A DNA stretch of 64,000 nucleotides, from assembly GCA_013396995.1 (NCBI GenBank), contig VWZP01002663.1, positions 792,752 to 856,751 of the forward strand. Reading direction: 5' to 3'. Positions 24,101 through 34,470 of the stretch are shown piece after piece. The translations under genes were made by a program, and so were the position numbers. Under the pieces are notes generated by a model, which saw only the letters and a program-made list of their open reading frames with translations, was not told the DNA's origin and searched no databases. Source of the DNA: Dicaeum eximium (Eukaryota > Chordata > Aves > Passeriformes > Dicaeidae). The first letter of the stretch is position 1, and every line of letters starts with the position of its first letter.

Positions 24101-27100
24101 CTTCATAACCTTTTCATCCACTTACCTTTGAATATATCCTATTTATTTACAATATACTCTTTCAAAATTGTTCTTTAAATTAATTACAAAATACACAGCA
24201 TTTCATCTCTGTTAGATCGCACTTGCTTTTTTGCACCATTAACCAGTCTTTCTAATATTTGATTTATTTTCACATTAATACTTTTTCAGCTGCTGCATAT
24301 TTTTTCCTGTTTTAGTCCTCAATGAAGCCACTTTAGCAAGACTAAGCTAACACAACTTAATCAGCCAATTCAGCCCTGTACAGTCAAATGATGGTATTCA
24401 GCTATTCACACCACCAATTGCAATGGGACAATCTTACTGAGAAGTATCAGAATCTGTGTCTTCAAATACAAATCTAATGCAAAGACTGGGGAAAGCTAAA
24501 GATGCAGAAACAAAACACAGGCCCCGAAACTAAGAAGTGGTTTGTAGGCAAAGCATTATAAACACCCAGAACACTGATGACAGAACATTTCATGGTAATT
24601 TTAATTAGACTTGTTAGGTTATGCATTACAGCAAAATCCTCATCAGCTATAGAGGTTGAATATTGTATGGTTTGGCTTGCTGTATTGAAGCTCCTCATAT
24701 TCCAATCAGTGTGGAAAAATTACAGTGCTAGTTTAGGTCCAGTATGTGGTGGGGATGTTCGACCTTTTGGTTTTGATTTAGACTTGGACTAGCTCTGAGC
24801 TGATGAAATTCTTACCTACAAAATTCAGATAAAGATTCTAAAATACATGTTATTTACCTTGTGATCTGCAACACCCAGGAAAGCAATGATTGTATACAGA
24901 ACATGAGTAAGAGCACTGTCATGATGCCCCTCAGCTAAATAAAAAATTAAGGAAGAGTTTCATTAGATTTTTTTTTTTTAAAACCAAGAACAAGAACAGG
25001 CAAAGGTAGCAGAGCACAGAAAGCAGAGGTAAGCAAACTGAGCTTTATGGTGTGGTGGCGAGTGAAGGACAACCAGGGATCAGGCCCAGCTGTCAGCATG
25101 GGCTTGTGAAAGGCAGGTCCTGACTGACCAACCTCATCTTCTATGATGGAGTGACCTGCCTAGTGAATGAAGGAAAAGCTGTGGATGTATGGACTTCAGG
25201 GTTGCATGGATGCCTTGGACACCATTTCCCACATGATCCTCCTAGAGAAACCAGCTGCTCCTAGCTTGGGCAGATGGGTAAAAAACCCATCTGCCCAAGC
25301 TTGGGTTCACTGGATAAAAAAACCTCCTGGATGGCTGGGCCCAGAGTGGCAATGAGGGGAGTTACATCCAGCTGGTGTTCAGCCACCAGTGCTGTTCCCC
25401 AGGGCTCAGTACTGGGGCCAGTCCTGTTTAGTATCTTCATCAGTGACCTGAACAAGGGGATCAAGTGCACTTTCAGTCAGTTTGCAGGTGACACCCAGCT
25501 GGGTGGGAGTGCTGATCTGCTGGAGGGCAGGAAGGCTCTGCAGAGGGATCTGGGCAGGCTGGATCATGGGCTGAGGCCAATGGTGTGAGGTTCAACAAGG
25601 CCCAGGGCTGGGTCCTGCCCTTGGGCCGCAACAACCCCAGGCAGCTCCACAGGCTAGGGCAGAGTGACTGGAAAGCTGCCCCATGGAAAAGGACCTGGGG
25701 ATGCTGGTGACAGCAGCTGAACATGAGCCAGGGTGTGCCCAGGTGGCCAAGAAGGCCAATGGCCTCCTGGCCTGGATCAGCAGTAGTGTGGCCAGCAGGA
25801 CCAGGGCAGGGGTTGTCTCCCTGTATTGGACATTGGTGAGGCCACACCTCAAATCCTGTGTTCAATTTTGGGCCCCTAAGTACAAGAAGACAATGTGGTG
25901 CTGAGATGTGTTCAGAGAACGGCAACAGAGCTGGGGAGCACTTACAAGCAGCAGCTGATGGAGTGGGGGTATTTAGTCTGGAGAAAAGAAGGCTCAGGGC
26001 GGACCTTATCCCACTCTACAACTATCTGACACAATGTTGAACACAGGTGGGGGTCAGTTTTTCTGACAGGACAAGAAGAAATGGCCTTAAGTCGCATCAT
26101 GTGTTAGTATTAATACTGCGTAGATTGAGTATTAGGAATAATTTTTTCAGAAAGGATTATCAAGCACTGAAACAGGCTACCCAAGGAAGTGACTGAATGA
26201 ACATCCCTGGTGGTTCTTAAAAGACATACAGATGTAGCACTCAGGGACATGATTTAGTAGTGGGCTTGGCAGAGCTGATCAAGTCCATGTTAAGGTGCAT
26301 TCCAACCCAGGCCATTCTATGATTCAACTCACTGAAAAATAAGTAAATTCATCAATAATGTTCCAGAAGACACCACTTGTGTAATTCTGTGTTTTTATTC
26401 TTCCTTTGGAGAGTTTACTTTCACCTTGTTTTTACTGCCCATCTGCAGATGTACTACCTTTGTCAGTACAGTATGATGAGATGGTGAATTGAAAACTAAC
26501 TTCAAAATCACTTATAATTTAATTCAGTACACTCAATTTCACATGTTCTCTGTTCCAGTACTAAGAGTCACTTGCTCTGTCACATAATAAGAAAGGATAC
26601 GATGTTCTGCTATTTTAGCCATGAGGTCGTCATTATCAAAAAGTAATAAGCAGATGATAGCTATGATGAAAAATGCAGCACCTCTTGTCTGCAAAAAAAA
26701 ACCCAAACAAACAATAAATAACCAAACAACAAAAAAATCCTCATATTTCTAAACTGCTACAACAGATTAGTATTAAAAATCCAGGAAATTGGTCTCCTTC
26801 ACTGCTTCCTGGTCAATGTAAGCGTACTTCAGTAAGAAAACCATGAAAGAAACCCCTATTATTTTTATGAAAGTGACCGAGAAAATATAATTTCACATGT
26901 TTTCTGGTTTTCAGACTTACCATATAACTCAGGACATATCACCACTGTAGCAAGCTAGATGCCAGTATCTTATGAAATTTAAGTGTGATTACTTTCTTCA
27001 TGGTGTCTTTCTGCCTTCCAGAATGCACTGTTACTTCAGCCTGATGATTTAATATTTTGTAGCATCAATGAGCTACAAACAAGATCTGTACAAACTGTTG

Positions 27101-30100
27101 AATTTTGTCTTATGGGACTTAAAGGCTAAAGAACTATGCAAAAACTATGAGAAAGAACAGCTCTGCAGTTCTTCTGTTGGGAAAGGACAGAGGTAGCTAT
27201 GAAATCCCAGCTCGCAGAGGTTTCACCATATAGACTTAAACCACTGCAATTTTTGGTATTCATCATCTTAACTAGATACTGAGCTCTATATCTGAAAAAT
27301 ACTATTACAATTTATCTTTTAAAGCCAAATAGACCTATCACATTCTTATTGCAGAAAGTCAGCTCACCAGTTCTTTTCATAAAGCTGAAACATTCAGAGG
27401 ACAGAGTTATTTCTTCCTTGTTTCTGCTGCCTTAAGATATGTAGCTTGATTGCCAAACTCGGCCCACTAATATACAGACTGACAAAGAATCTCTCTGAAG
27501 CTCTACATCTATCCTTTTGGTAATTGGCTGGAGAAGGTAATTTGTCTTCTTCAGCGTGATCTTCATGCTGGATGCCCTAAGCTTCTCAACTTGCATGGGA
27601 TGAGCATAGAGTGCCAGTGCAGATGACTGTGACTTTACTCTAAGGCTGTCTGAAAGTGCTTAGGGGACTCAAGTGCAGTTATGAGACACAGATGAGACAC
27701 TCTGAGCCTGAGATGGCACCGAAGTGAGACTTCCCTTCTAGCCTCAGGTATATCAAGAGGCCTTTTCCTCCATCTGTTACTGTTTTTGAGTGAAAGTGCT
27801 CAAGACTGGTAAGTATTGGAATAAGTTCATTCCATTTAGGGTTGATCTGGCATATTTACAGAATACCTTGCAAATGTATGTGCAAAGGGACTTGAGACAC
27901 AGCATGCCTCAAATATAGGTCTTCAATTAAATGAAAGGGCCTAAGTATTCAGCACATGCAGGATCATGCAGACATAAAAGTACTTAAGAGAACTTTCTGG
28001 CAGAAAGAAACAATGTATGTGAAAAGCTAAACCCATTGAAGGTTCTAGGCCAGGAACTGGAGACTGTATTGCTGAACTTCAATGTCTAAGGTGAGGACCA
28101 CTACATGCACAGATGTTCTTTTGTCAGTTTGAACCCAAAATCCCATTACAAAGAATGCTGAAGTGCAAAAATAATTCTTCAGGTTCTTTTCTGTCTATAA
28201 AACAGAAAAACTTCTCAGGTATCTGCCACAGATATCCAACACCTTCACCTACTGTTTCTCTCTCAATGCCATATTTATTATTTCAAGTAGTACATCTTAC
28301 AATTTCACCACTAATTAAACTAAAAAAGCACATTTTCTATGAATGTGGATCCAAACCACAGTTTTTTCCAGGTAAAGAAGTACTTGATAGGATTCAGTAT
28401 GTTTTACATTTGGTAGAAGAGATTTTTAAATACCTTTGCTGGCCCTCCACCTGAGCTTGTGAACAAGACACTAAGGAGTGACAGCACAACCACATCACTG
28501 TGCTCAAACAGTAATAATGTCCTATAAAAAAATGGAATAAATACTCAATTTACAATAAGTTTACCTCACAACTTTGATATATACTATTTCAGCTAAAATT
28601 AATGACACAACAAAGATTTATCCTTTGATTACAACGGCAGGTTTAAACAATTGAAAACAAAAAACACGAATCAATTTGCTTTCAACAGCAATAGATCTAG
28701 CTGCAGACAACTATGTTACAAAACAAGAATGTCCTAGTTCAAGTACTTAACAGATTAAAATTATTCATTTACATATAACTTTAAATTGTATTTTATTCTA
28801 GCAACACAAGATACCAACTTGCTCAAGAGGGAGTTACTATTCCCACTACAATACCTCCTCTAAACCAGTTTCTGCTCCCAGAGAAAATAAGATGCCCCAT
28901 TCTGTACTACTGTGTCCTGTTCTTTGAGGTGCTGATGACCTAGCAGCTTATGCCACCTCAAAACCTCTTAATTGCTGAAAATAAAAAATTCTAGCTTACA
29001 TGTTACCTCCTTCAGACAGCACAGGCCAACTAACAAGCTGTATTGACAGCTTTCCTGAGCAGATCATGAAAGCAATTACTGCTCTCAAGTTTACCAAATG
29101 TTTTTGCAATCCTCCGCATAGCAATACATGCTTGGACCCATGTGACTGGTTCTGTGTGGGACAACTGCCAGCATCCAGAAAGACATAAGAGTATTAACTA
29201 CATTAATATAATTAATCACAGTATTATTACTCTTAGGTATGCCTTCTCCTATGTAGATGATAAAAATTCACCTTAAAATATATCATTTAAGGCTTTACTT
29301 TCCTTTCTAGAGTGAAACATGCTTTCTAGTATATTGACCTTCATTTTTGGAAGTCTAGCTACTCTTTCATAGTTACTCAGTCAGCAGTACTAACACACAG
29401 CATAAATAGTTTTACCTTATATGCACTAATGTTACCCAATTTCAAAACAGAGGACACAGCCAACCAGATAAAGAAGTACTCTGCAACAAGTGCAGAAATT
29501 AATTCTAGTCACCTGTCAAAGGAATACCAGCTGACACCATTAGCCATCAAGCCATGTACTCCAAACAGGTAAATCAACAGTTGGCATTACATTAATGAGA
29601 GCAGAGAAGCGACAAAAACTGCATTAAGTGACCTTGATGTATCACTCACATCAAGTGTTTAAGCACTATCAAGAATTTCACTGGCAACTCATAAAATAAG
29701 TAGTTCTGCTGGTAGAAGAAATTTAACGGTTCTACAGAAATTATATGTACTTTTTCCCAAGCACTAAAGATTTCACAGGAAAATTCATACGGATTCAATA
29801 AGTTTTTGGATATACATCAAATGGCTAGCAGCATTTTCTGACAGACAGAAAACAAAAAACAAAGGAGCAAGACAGGGAAGGATCACAAAAGAAAACCAGT
29901 ATTTACAGTAGGTATGTATTTACCTCAGTGGTCCACAAAGAGTAAGGCCAAAAAACCACAAGAGTGAAATGATGCATCCAACAACCGCATGCTTAAAAAT
30001 TTTGATCCACTACAAAAGAAAGGTATTTCATTATAATTTTCTCCAGAGTTTCAAAACTCTCTATTATTAGCATTGTTTTAGCACAATACCTGTAGAAATC

Positions 30101-33100
30101 GAGGGGAAAACATGTGCTTTGCAAGTTCCATAATTATATTTTAAAGTATGATTATCTTCTTAGATACTTTGCCAGGCAACTAAGATTTATGTGGACACAC
30201 TATGAACCAGATTTTTTTTCTACCACAGTACTATATTCTGTAATATTGTCTGAGCTCTCTTCAACAAAAAGCTTTAAAAATGGTTGAAAAAAAATCAAGT
30301 CCATTTACCTATTTTGTAATCTATTGCACATATCAGATAAATAGAAAAAGATAGATAAACTAGATAAAATCTGCAAATTGAGGCTAAGACCTTATGCCTA
30401 CACATATTTATGTGCCAGCATCCATATTCTTTCTTCAGGAAGCAGGCTGTAATTCAGATATGCCATATATTAATAACTTCAGATGCAAGTTTTAGAAGAA
30501 GTTAATTTTGGAAATATGTTAATCAAGGTGAAGAACCTACAACAACAAACATAACATCTTCAAAATCCAGAACTTGAAATTTTTTAGCAAAAGTAAAACC
30601 ATATATGGAAAGATTTTTCTGAACTGAAATCAAAGATCCCATTTATTCCTGTTTACATTTTTAAAATTTTGCCACATGCATGTATTTCTGCTAGTCACGA
30701 AAGCAGCTGACACAAGGAACACTCCAAGGCTATCCTTCAGATTCTGTTTCCTGAGTGCATGCACTGGATCAAGCTTTTGCACACACAATTACATAAACCC
30801 AAGATGAACATGAAGCAGGTGAAGAAAATTTATTTCTTACAAATCAGCAGGTTCCAACCTGGCCCTACTCTAAACTCCTTGGGGTACTGCGAACTCACAA
30901 AGGTCTGATGAGCAGTTAGATTAGGCCCTCATCACATGCAGAAGGGACTTTTCTGTTCTGAAGGACAAGACTGGAGCATTTTGGCATTCTGGGAATCCAG
31001 AAATTGCCTGTCTAACTGTCCATGTCAGCTAAGTAGACTAAGCTCTCTTTGAAAATCCACTCCTTACAGTAGATGCTGGCTTGGTGATAAGAACCAGCCT
31101 TTTCACCATACTCTCAGAAAAAGCTGACAAAAGCAAAGAATGCTGAATGTTTTAGTCCACAAGACACTGAGTTAGTTGCATACCTCTAGAACCTGTAACC
31201 ACATATTCTAAGTGGAGGAATCTTTGTTCACCTTTCAATTTTGCCAAGAGCCATATTTCCAAGAATATTTACAAATATGTGAGTCAGTCTTACATACGTC
31301 AACTCACCTGACGCTTGGTTACCACTTTTCCAGAAGAAAAAGGCTTTTGAAACAAAACCATAAAAAAAGCAGACCTGTCAAAAGGAGAAAGTTTTCTCTA
31401 TTAGTTTATTAGCAGTCAGCATTTTATTCAAACCAGATCTAAACAGCTAGGTTTGTCATATCTGGCTCAGTTTACAAAATGGCTTCCTCTACATTTTATC
31501 CATTAACAGGCCACACTGACAACAGTCACTGGTTTTATTTTCCCTGCTGCATTACTAGTGTCAGATACCAGTACTACAATGATGACAAGTGAACTTCAGT
31601 TCTGGTCAACTTCAAATGCCAGTTCTTGAGAGAATGGCTAAAGATAAGTCAACCTGTGATTTACAAAAATCAAAATAACTGATCTCAGAAGTTTTGAAGA
31701 GAAGTAATAAATACTCTGATATTTATTAGCAAGATAGGTATACAAAAAAGCTGACTCATATACAGAATGCTGAATACACGGTCCTGTAGGAATAGAAGAC
31801 ACAACAATAGCACACAACTTCTTCAAGTGGGATCAAAAGTGATGGGCAAAAAAAACTATGGTGCTTGGGAACATGCAAGAGAGAAGTCCGTAAATGTACA
31901 CGAATACAAAATAAAAGGAAAAAATGAAATTCCAAATGTTGCAACTCTGTCAAGTTTATTACATAAATCCTCTTCCACACCTCATCAGGTAAACGTGAAG
32001 CAGGATTTTGTCTGCAAAGATAATTTCCGTGTATTTGCTATCAGTTTTCATACCTCACCCCTCAATCTGGGAAAAACAGCAGCTGAATCCCACAAGAACT
32101 TCAGGAATACTATATACTTCAGGTATACTTCAGGAAACTACAAAGAAGAAAGCTTATCTTCTACACCCTTGTTAACAAAATTTGGACATGCCTGAGTGCC
32201 CTGGTTTCAGCTTGGACCGAGATAAATTTTTCTCAGCAGCTGCTACTGCTAGTGCAGTGCCGTTTTGGATTAAGTGTGAGAACAATGTTGATAACACAGT
32301 TATGGCTGTTCCTTAGTGCCGCTTATCTCAAGTCCAGGACTTTACAGTTTCCCATGCTCTGGCAGCAGGTGCACAAGCTGGGAGGCAGCATGGCCAGGAG
32401 ACCTGGCCTGAATAGGCCAAAGGGACGTTCCATACCATAGATACCATTTACTCAGTATATAAACTGGAGGAGCTACCTAGATGGGGTCTGATTGTGGTTT
32501 GGGGATGGGCCGGGTATCGTCCGTTGTGTGTTGAGCAGTCGCATTGTGCATCACTTCCTTTTATACTACATTTTGCTTATGAATTTATTAATAATTAGCT
32601 TATTAATTTCAATTATTACACTCTTATTTCAACCCGCAAGTTTTATTTTTTGTTTTCCTCCCGATTCTTCTCCCCAGCCCCACGGGGTGGGGGCAGGTGA
32701 GAGCACATTTCTGTGATCCTGGATTGCCAGCTGGAGCAACAGTCACACCACGACCAACAGCACTGTCAGAACAGGCCCAGTGTTGAAGTTGGAAAAACCC
32801 TGAAGTTTCTCAGGGGCAGAGATGCCTTACAGAGACATGTGGAAAGACTAGAAAACTGGGCAAATGTCAATGATATGAAAAGAACAAGTGCTGATTCTCC
32901 ATCTGTGGAGGGGTAACCCTACTTGTATGCACAAAGCAGGGGGCAAAAGGCTGGATGCCAGCCCCACAGAAAGAAATCTGGAGGTCTGGGTTGATAGAAA
33001 GTTGAATATGGGTCAATAAAAAGGTCAGCTGTGTCCTGGGGTGCATTTGCATTCAAGCACAGCATCACCAGCTGTTCCAGGAAGGCGACTGTCCTGCTCT

Positions 33101-34183
33101 GAAATGCACTGCTGGGCCTCAGCCAGGTCCTGTGTGCAGTTTTGGGTGCCCTGTATCAGAAGGATATCAAACTGTTAGACTGTGTCTGGGGGAGGCAGCC
33201 AAGATGGTCTAAGTTCTCAAGGGCAAGAGGAGCATCTGAGGTTGCTTGGTTTGCTCAGCTTAGAGAAGGCTGAGGGGTACCCTGTAGCACTTTCTTCAGT
33301 GGAGGGACAGTGGAGGAGGAGATGTTGATCTCTGGTGACCAGTGACAGGGCATGAGAGGGAATGACACTGCATCAGGGTAAATTCACACTCTGCATTATG
33401 GAAAGGCTCTTCACTAAGAGGGTAGCCAGCCACTCTAGCTGGCTCCCTAGGAGTGTCACAGCTCCAAGTCTGTCAGAGCTGAAGGAGTGTCTGGACAACA
33501 CTCTTGATCATATGTTTCAGTTTCAGGTAGTTATGTGAGGAGCAGTTATGTTGGACTCAATGGACCTTATGGTAACTTCCAACTTGAGACATTGCAATAT
33601 ACTGAAATTACGGTGAACGGAAATGTGAAGCAAAAACACTGCTATGAACAGAGCATTTCTTGGATTCATTATTATGCGTTCTCCTGTTCGGGTAAACTAT
33701 AACAACATAATGCAGGGTTACAAGCTTGACGCTGTCAAAGAACACCCAAAGTATTACGCGCGGGGCACAAGGCTTTACCCCCTGCACACTCACCCCAGCT
33801 GCACTACGAAGATAAACTGCACGAGGTGGACCACTTTCAGAAGATCATAGGATTCAAACAGTCCCACGGCTTTCAAAACCTTGGCGAAGCACAGCAGCAC
33901 GATGTACCGAGTCAGCCTGCGGAAGGAGAGAGGCCGGTTCGCATCTGCCACGCTGCCGCCCGGGCCCGGTCCCGGCGCCTCAGCGAAGGCCGCCGGTCCC
34001 CCGCCCCCGGGAAGGCGCGGGGCGATGCCCGCTGTCCCCCTGAAGAAAGGAGGGCATCGGGCCGCCCGCCGGAGCCAGCAGAGCGGCCGCTCCCCTCCTC
34101 CGCCGTTACCGGGCGCTGGGCACATCCACAGGCCCCAGCGCGCCGCCGCCGGCTAGGGCCTGCCCGCCGTACGGCTGCTCCAT
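15167..34183 (-). CDS. SLC30A5: SLC30A5 (ZnT5), Golgi zinc transporter, sixteen coding exons
   Basis: ZnT5 pairs with ZnT6 to move zinc into the early secretory pathway, for example for alkaline phosphatase. Coding exons: 34183-34110, 33916-33794, 31374-31308, 30009-29924, 28521-28434, 26688-26601, 24934-24858, 23704-23534, 22920-22662 (5' end lost), 22302-22094, 21077-20920, 20310-20181, 19800-19581, 18220-17994, 16073-15945, 15337-15167. Phases agree throughout. About 758 residues are present plus some ten missing; human has 765. Exons 1-10 encode the long N-terminal multi-helix extension peculiar to ZnT5; exons 11-16 encode the cation diffusion facilitator core. Zinc-site residues are intact: HMLFD in exon 11 and HVLAD in exon 14. 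The PP motif (VDPPDID) is in exon 12, and exon 13 carries a histidine-rich loop of about 45 residues. The protein ends KDGTYIM as in human. It starts MEQPYGGQALAGGG in a CpG island. Confidence 0.97.
16498..17050 (+). mobile_element. Solo LTR, ERVL-like avian family, in SLC30A5 intron 14
   Basis: About 550 bp resembling the common avian ERVL LTR: it begins TGTTCTGGGTTGGCTG, contains 'ttttgataacacaccaatg' and 'gtcagctgacccaagctg', and near the end 'tcccatcccactggtgg' and 'gggagtgagcaagcaagtggctg', closing with CA. No internal retroviral region is present, so it is a solo LTR. I could not see a clear target-site duplication. Orientation is opposite to SLC30A5. Confidence 0.75.
16964..16981. repeat. 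(GGT)n short repeat
   Basis: Five to six GGT units inside the LTR, probably an expansion of the G-rich LTR 3' part. Confidence 0.7.
19581..19800 (-). other. SLC30A5: SLC30A5 exon 13 (histidine-rich loop) with GC donor
   Basis: This exon encodes PVSVGGLIVNLVGICAFSHA, the histidine-rich cytosolic loop of HGHSH/HSHGD units, and NTNMR. It ends ATG AGA G and is followed by GCAAGT, not GTAAGT. Exon 14 starts GT GTG TTT, so only cutting before GCAAGT gives ...MRGVFLHVLAD. Intron 13 is therefore a GC-AG intron with a perfect AG|GCAAGT donor. Confidence 0.92.
19895..20118 (-). mobile_element. CR1 LINE 3' fragment in SLC30A5 intron 12
   Basis: In minus-strand reading it gives the CR1 3' portion, including a 'gacaaggggaaatggcttcaaactgaa' type stretch and 'gtaggtatagattagctgttagg'. 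It is short and diverged, in the same orientation as the gene. Confidence 0.75.
22662..22921 (-). other. SLC30A5: SLC30A5 exon 9, 5' end lost at an assembly N
   Basis: The exon is clear from MPFITVIFFVVILDFYVE to SGGVVVSAVFFVL, then donor GTACGT. Just before the ATG codon at 22920 there is a single N at 22922, and the sequence beyond it does not encode the expected ten residues (human S-K-V-E-S-W-F-S-L-I as I recall) and has no good acceptor at the expected spot. This looks like a collapsed gap, not a natural deletion. Confidence 0.8.
25060..26330 (+). mobile_element. CR1 LINE, RT to 3' end, in SLC30A5 intron 6
   Basis: About 1.3 kb of CR1 from the reverse transcriptase (GSVLGPVLFSIFISDLNKGI around 25410, QFAGDTQLG around 25480, LLEGRKALQRDLGRLD) through the 3' UTR to 'gtgcattccaacccaggccattctatgattc'. 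Frameshifts are frequent and the catalytic motif reads A-G-D-T, so it is dead. It is antisense to SLC30A5. Confidence 0.92.
25264..25300. repeat. Perfect 16-bp inverted repeat, 5-base loop
   Basis: GCTTGGGCAGATGGGT at 25264-25279, loop AAAAA, and the exact reverse complement at 25285-25300. It lies inside the intronic CR1 copy and is not part of the usual CR1 sequence I remember. Confidence 0.9.
31767..32195 (+). other. Open frame in SLC30A5 intron 2, unrecognised
   Basis: A 142-codon open frame antisense to SLC30A5 with no family I recognise (SGNYKEESLSSTPLLTKFGH near its end). It is AT-rich with no codon pattern I can judge, and it ends just before the LTR. Probably non-coding. Confidence 0.1.
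32197..32757 (+). mobile_element. Solo LTR, ERVL-like avian family, in SLC30A5 intron 2
   Basis: Same LTR family as the copy at 16.5 kb: TGCCCTGGTTTCAGCTTGG start, 'gagaacaatgttgataacac', 'gcttatctcaagtccaggact', 'cagtatataaactggagg' (a TATA-type core promoter), 'tgtgcatcacttcc', and an end like 'ccacgacca'. No internal region and no clear target duplication. It is antisense to the gene and directly abuts a CR1 piece. Confidence 0.8.
32758..33602 (+). mobile_element. CR1-like LINE 3' fragment in SLC30A5 intron 2
   Basis: RT 3' end to tail: the frame FLRGRDALQRHVERLENWAN around 32800, 'tttgggtgccctgtatcagaag' around 33145, 'gaggttgcttggtttgctcagcttagagaag' around 33240, and the ending 'gttggactcaatggaccttatggtaacttcc' near 33555. 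Strongly mutated. It is a different CR1 subfamily from the copy at 25 kb. Confidence 0.75.
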
Positions 34184-34470
34184 GGCGGCACGGAGCTCCT
34201 GCAGGAACGGCTGCGAGCGCTCAGGAGGAGCTCAGGCGCGGCCCGCCTGCCCTGCGCCGGGAGCACCGCATCGCCCGCGGGCAGCGCGGCGAGGCGGGAA
34301 CGAGGGGAACGGGACGGGAACAGGGGAAGCGGGACGGGAACCGGGAACGGGGAACGGGAAATACGCGAGGCAGAGCCCCCGCCAGCGCGCGTGCGCGGGA
34401 GCAGTGCGCAGGCGCCGCGGGGTGGGGCCGGGGCTGTGAGGGGCGCGGCTTCCTCCCTTCGGAGCGGTGA
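34184..34470 (-). promoter_or_regulatory. SLC30A5 CpG-island promoter with NRF1-like site
   Basis: Very GC-rich DNA upstream of the SLC30A5 start codon; the island extends into intron 1 to about 33900. TGCGCAGGCGC at 34405-34415 resembles an NRF1 site, and CpG-rich 'gcgcgcgtgcgcggg' lies beside it. No TATA box. The start codon context on the minus strand is GCCGCCATGG, close to Kozak. Confidence 0.6.
34292..34360. repeat. Imperfect GGGAAC / GGGACGGGAAC minisatellite
   Basis: Roughly ten degenerate units of gggaac and gggacgggaa inside the SLC30A5 CpG island. Likely to vary in copy number. Confidence 0.75.

Noticed and set aside
33826..34470. 214-codon plus-strand frame over the SLC30A5 promoter
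   Set aside because: Arginine/alanine/glycine-rich product of the CpG island, antisense to SLC30A5 exons 1 and 2; no homology.
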